Origin: Ottelia alismoides | Taxonomy: Eukaryota; Streptophyta; Magnoliopsida; Alismatales; Hydrocharitaceae | NCBI GenBank assembly: GCA_037367405.1 | Contig: JAZKJV010001867.1 | Location: 62,001-126,000, forward strand | Direction: 5' to 3' | DNA length: 64,000 bases | Shown here: one piece after another, positions 59,516 through 64,000 of the stretch | How the letters are laid out: every line of letters starts with the position of its first letter | Position numbering within the stretch: the first letter of the stretch is position 1 | Made by a program: the position numbers and the translations under genes | Notes under the pieces: model-generated | Database searches by the model: none | What the model was told of the DNA's origin: nothing | What the model saw: the letters and a program-made list of their open reading frames with translations, nothing else

Positions 59516-62500
59516 TATGAACCCCTTAGGATCCGGGTGCCCGTTTATACACATTTTCCACTATTACATTCACTGATATCACATTAAAAGCATGAATTTA
59601 TGGGGAAATTTTTCGCGCTGCAACAATTGCATATGACATTTACGTTCACATTCATAACCACAAAGCTAATAGAGATAAATGCCACCAAAATTTTATTTTA
59701 TTAACTTCCATTATTTTACAACATGTACTGTGACTGACAGTACATACAGTATTCCCAAAAATCTGACTGAAGAGAGATGAAGCATTTACATCATAAAGTG
59801 AACCAAAAACTGAAACAAAACAGTAACATACCGTCCGGTATAAACTCTATCGCCTGGGATCATCAAGGGCTACTGAACAGCAGGCTTTTTACCTGCCAAA
59901 ACATGTTTAGGAAAGAAGAGGCGTCAGCGGTTGCTGGTACCTCCCAAAAACTTATAAACAGAAACAAGCATTTAACATGTTCAAAAGTAAACAAGTAGAA
60001 AGGTGGAACATGTAAAGTTTACATCTACTTGTGTAAGTAAAAAGGTTTTCAGACCTGTAAGCATTTCCTATAAGCACCCATTATTCCAACATTTTTCATA
60101 AACAACCTTTTTATTTCGTAATCAAATGCTCATAATTATATGAGTGGATGTATATATATATCTAGATTATCATATTGATCGGATATCACATCTGTGGATT
60201 TTTGACGATGTGAAAGATGGAATTCGATTGTTTATGGATTTACTTGATTCTCAAGTCTAACGGGTAGTCATTTCCTACCAACACAACTTTTGATTGTAGT
60301 TTCTTCAAAACTCAACTTCAACTGTCTCAGATGCAACTTTATATGATGTAGATATAGATATGGATGATCTGGATATAGAATCGTCAAGTCTGTTTGGCGA
60401 AGGTAAAACTCAAGCGATAAGGTAGCCTACAAATGGCTCTTCCATCTCGCCCTCTAATTGGAAGTGCGGTCCAATAGAGGGATAAGTCTACTCCCAAACT
60501 ACGCCACCGAGATGGGTGAGAGAGACTTCCTGGAAAAGTCACTCTAGAAAACAGTCTGACTAGTATGGGCAACCGAACTCGTACGTAAAACTGAAAAAAA
60601 CCGAGGATCCCCCGCATGGGTATCCTAAAACAAAGGGTCAGCAGAACTGATCTAAAGTCAAAATCCCAACGAGGCGTAAAAACACTACGAGCTTGCGTAA
60701 AAACCGAAAAGGGACTGGGATCCTAGACCCGCGCACTTAGCAACCGCTGCCCGAACTGGGCTTCTTATCTTCCGCCCAGTTGAGGGTCACCGCGCCCTCG
60801 CACGGTCAAGTATAAAAGTTACGATGACATGAAAGATTATTTATTATCATTGATTCATCACCATAATTATTTACTTTATTTCTCATCCTTTCTTGATGTC
60901 TATTGTGTTTAACTTTATAGATCTAAGTATCTTGTCACCACTTTATCGCTAGAGATATAGTATATCCTATTCAAAGATCAATTGGTTGAGTATTATTAGC
61001 TTTATAAGAGGAGAGTATGAAAATCCGAAGATTTGTATTAAGTTTTGTTAGCGATATAGTATATCATATTCAATAGTGATAGGAATCTAAGTGATATCTG
61101 TAGTCTCTGAATATTAACCTCCTGCACATGCTTAAATTCAAAGTCCACATTAACCGAGTATAGATAATAACACATATATTATATATATTTATAGCCTTTT
61201 ATTTTCCAACTAAATATTATATTTGATCTTATTCAAATCAAATTTCTTTTATATCCAAAATTTCATATGTGAATAGTAGATACTGGGTAAATATATATAT
61301 TATATCTACAATAGCAGGGATATATCTAAACAGTAGCATTTTAGTCCAAAAAGATCTGAAGATAACTGGACATTGATTTCATAATACTTTGGACTTTTTA
61401 TTTACATCATCCCTTTGTTTGGAGCAATCTGTCGAGTTGCGTGGAGCTCTTTATTCTTAATTAGAAATTATTTCAAGTTTGAATTCGCACTATTGACTAG
61501 TTGGATGAAGGTATAGAGTGTAACAATCTTGTAGTTGCTTCTAGCAACGACTAAGGTTGAATATTTTCAAACAGTTATGGCAAGTGCAGATTACATGACA
61601 AACCAAAAATATTTCAGATTTTAGTTTATTTTATTTTTTCTACTTCGATTTTATTGGAACTAGAAATTAGCAAGAATTATTTAAATATTCAGATAATAGT
61701 CATGACCTTATATTACTTTGTTATGTTGCATTATGCAGTCAGGTGATAGATTTGTATATTAAGTTATTTACATTGCCATTATTACTAATTATTTTATCCG
61801 TTAATATCCTTGTTGCTTTGTGAATCTCTTATATCTTGTTAATGGATGCTCTTTGCCCATAATTAGAAATTAAATTTATTTTTTATAAACAATAATCAAA
61901 AGAAATCAGAATTTCATGATTTTAATATTTCAAAGTTTAATTTATATCAATGGAAACCCAAATATTACACACTTTAAGAGACTATGAATTATGTAATGCC
62001 ACAGAATCCAATTCTATTTCAGAGCAAAACCCAAGTATGATCTTAAAATTTAGATATGGAATTACAAATCCAGTGATTGATTTATGCCAAATTCTCAGCA
62101 ACATATTACTTTATAAAAAGATTTAATAATGAATCAAAAAAAAGTGGAACCTCATGCATGACAGCAAAGATGGAGGGCTATGGATGGTACCTGATTAGAT
62201 CTTCAAATGGGGATCTACATGCATGACGTGGCTAGTGATTTGGAGCAGCACCATAGTCTTCAGTTGTCTGGATTTGCAGTGGCTTCTATTAGGTTGAAGA
62301 AGCAGCAGTAAGGGACTGAAATTGAGGTTCTCCAGAGGAGTTTTTCAGCAGAATGAAGGCAGTAGTTTCTTGATTGAGGAGAAATAGAAGAGGGGAAAGT
62401 AAGAGGGTAAAAGGGAAAGAAGGGAGAGTTCCCTTGGCTGAGAAGGATTTGGGGTTTTGGAGAAAGACGAGAGGGAAAGAAAGGGTCCTCTTGGTTCCAT

Positions 62501-63139
62501 ATATAAGGGGAGAGGAGGGAATTAAAAGATGACATATGGAAAAATATTTGTTGCCATTTGGAGGCAAAAGAAACTCTACGTGTGAAGAATATTGGACTGT
62601 GCATTACAGTTATGTACTGTATGGTGAAAATATTTATATATTTTTTTACAAATAAAACTCTTTCTTCTATTTGGAAACCAAAGTTCTCCATACACGTGCA
62701 TCGATTCTCCGACTTCGACGCGCACTGGCTCATTTTGACCGTTTCTGCACGACGATCAACATGAGTCTAATATTGATATATTTTCGGTTGGATTTTGAAC
62801 CCCCAAAATTTTCGAGATACGATTTCATTTTGGGGTCAAATTTTGTGGTTTTAAAATATTAAACGACCTCCGATTGACGAACGGTCGATTCCGTTGGTCT
62901 TGTTTCGTCGAATCGGATCTAATGACGGTCTCGGTTCATTTTGCGGTTTCCGAATTTGTGTTGCGGTTTTTTTGAACATGCATTACGGTGCGACCGATTT
63001 TTGATCGATTTTGCTCGAACGACTTTTGATTCATAATCAACTGGTCATTTTAGGTCGTCTAATGTTGTCAGATAACTTTAATGGGTTAATTGGATCCTAA
63101 TCGGGTCGGGTTCGGGTTTGTGCGGATTCGTATGTTACA
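59516..63139 (-). repeat. 5' LTR of the chromovirus (3,624 bp)
   Basis: Reads TGTAACATACG from 63139 down to GGGGTTCATA at 59516 (the terminal CA has mutated to TA). It is the uninterrupted copy and the reference for the LTRs at 3930 and 33560. A TATA-like ccatatataagggg is near 62497 on the plus strand; no TATA box could be assigned with confidence on the element's own strand. Confidence 0.87.
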
Positions 63140-63242
63140 TGTATGAAAGTTATTTTTACGAAATTAAGATGTAAATGATCCTAAATTGTCAGGAGAAAGC
63201 TTTATTTTTAGCTAATTAAAGTGATGAATCACAGATTCAGTA

Positions 63243-63480
63243 GGCTCTCACCTATGTGCAAGGAAACTCTATAGAGATAAAAGAATAGGTTGCTCTTGTA
63301 TCAAACAAAATGTGCACTGAAAACCCATCTATCAAGAGAGTACCTCTAACAATTGAGGTGGATATCTGTGTGTCCTTGTTGATGTGACATTTAGCTTAGC
63401 ATAACTCTAAAAGCATCATCCAGTCATCTAAGTTGGATGATGTTGTCCTCATTCACAACTGTGTCCTCTACCACGACCTC
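63243..63480 (-). pseudogene. Ty3/gypsy relic: protease start
   Basis: The minus strand reads IVRGTLLIDGFSVHILFDT, then RATYSFISIEFPC, the active-site region of a gypsy protease with the usual D-S/T-G-A turned into DTRA. It stops at the ggctc duplication, and its continuation (DFDEILGMDWL) is at 42560 on the same strand. The two are one gene split by a 20.6-kb nested insertion. Confidence 0.7.
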
Positions 63481-64000
63481 CATATACTATACCTTGAGAC
63501 AGCTCTGTTGGTCTTATAGTTACCATGTGGGTTTGGATATGGATTAGACTCTGAATATGTTCCAGTCGATTCATATATCGTGGATCCTAATCCGTCGCTA
63601 AATTTAACAACCATGCTCCATGCCAATCTGGATCTTGTTGGAATGAACACGTACTTCATCAATCAACACATAATTGAGGCATTCAGCTTCAGATGCAACA
63701 CATTCACAAGACTGACCACAATCAAATTTATTACGAATGAGAAATGTTCATACATCAAATATGAAATAAGATGATGTGATATATAGTAATATCTCAAAGG
63801 GAAACGTGTACTCATAATGCTTTTATTACACTGCGTCAAATATCTCCAAAGTATAACAAAAAAAATCGTGCTAAGAAAATTGGAAGCAAAGGACGGCCTC
63901 TTTATCAAAATGCCTCATCCTCCAAATACACACCAAGTGTCTCCTCTCAAATAGTACCTTTACATGAGACACAAATTGGAAGGTGTAAATATCCCAATGA
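63481..64000. other. Probable gypsy gag remnant; no clear frame
   Basis: By position this should be the gag end of the minus-strand gypsy relic, but I see no intact zinc knuckle or long frame. Nothing else is recognised. Confidence 0.35.

Larger units (their letters stand above)
53250..63139 (-). mobile_element. Internally deleted Tekay/Del-like chromovirus
   Basis: The outer flanks carry the perfect 5-bp duplication tgtat (53245-53249 and 63140-63144). LTRs are 59516-63139 (5') and 53250-57277 (3'), reading TGTAACATACG...GTTCACA on the minus strand. Internal region 57278-59515 has primer site, gag start, integrase and chromodomain-type tail but no protease, RT or RNase H. The LTRs differ by several percent, mostly transitions. 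The family call rests on the integrase tail (VGKVAYQVALPPHLSAIH, VFHVSNLRKYV, VEEATWE), typical of Tekay/Del elements. Confidence 0.88.
42597..63242 (-). mobile_element. Solo Athila/Tat-like LTR split by two nested elements
   Basis: Three pieces, 42597-44995, 52295-53249 and 63140-63242, read on the minus strand as one LTR of about 3.45 kb, related to those at 44996 and 49194. Its outer flanks are the perfect duplication ggctc at 42592-42596 and 63243-63247, inside the gypsy protease. Matching segments include ttttacttgggtaagtccca near 42757, corresponding to acttaccaagtaaaaaaagt in the other LTRs, and the gaatcacagattca end at 63226-63239. No primer site or internal region remains. Confidence 0.75.

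Overview
This is a stretch of plant nuclear chromosome. Three things show it: a split gene with canonical GT-AG introns whose coding pieces read as a plant class XI myosin, plant-type LTR retrotransposons (Ty3/gypsy chromovirus, Athila/Tat-like and Ty1/copia relics), and plant L1- and RTE-type LINEs. Flowering plant is certain; a monocot is only a guess. There is no sign of an operon, CRISPR array, rRNA or tRNA gene.

The one recognisable host gene lies on the minus strand between about 32.7 kb and 9.27 kb. Thirteen exons can be placed to the base. Their reading frame stays open for 498 codons from an ATG that is the last codon of exon 1, through the P-loop (exon 5), switch I (exons 6/7), switch II (exon 11) and the start of the relay helix (exons 11-13). 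This is the first third of a roughly 1500-residue motor. The rest of the gene is not visible in the 9.2 kb to the left, so intron 13 is either very long or the gene is cut off. Intron 2 is 17.5 kb and is mostly transposons: a sense-oriented LINE with perfect target-site duplications (11.9-15.5 kb), a copia pseudogene split by an RTE LINE (15.5-18.6 kb), a copia end carrying a Harbinger-type MITE (18.6-19.2 kb), a second decayed LINE (19.3-24.9 kb) and a coding-free copia derivative with two LTRs (25.3-28.2 kb). Intron 1 holds an hAT-type MITE with a nested palindrome of about 380 bp.

Left of the gene (1-8.4 kb) is a patchwork: a LINE endonuclease fragment, a chromovirus pol tail, a copia LTR with its primer site, the start of another LTR element, and a 4.5-kb chromovirus LTR with an hAT MITE inside. 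Right of the promoter is a solo LTR of the same chromovirus family (33.6-38.4 kb), itself carrying a 1.2-kb inverted-repeat element.

From 39 to 64 kb there is no host gene, only nested elements whose order can be read from target-site duplications. A minus-strand gypsy relic (41.9-42.6 and 63.2-63.5 kb) was split in its protease by a solo LTR (42597-63242, TSD ggctc). That LTR was then hit by a non-autonomous Athila/Tat-like element (44996-52294) and by an internally deleted chromovirus (53250-63139, TSD tgtat). The chromovirus keeps a gag start joined to integrase and chromodomain, lacks protease, RT and RNase H, and has what looks like a 76-nt spliceosomal intron inside its integrase.

The most notable signals are the transposon-filled myosin gene, the integrase intron, and three unrelated hairpin elements that each sit between TA and GA/CT microsatellites.
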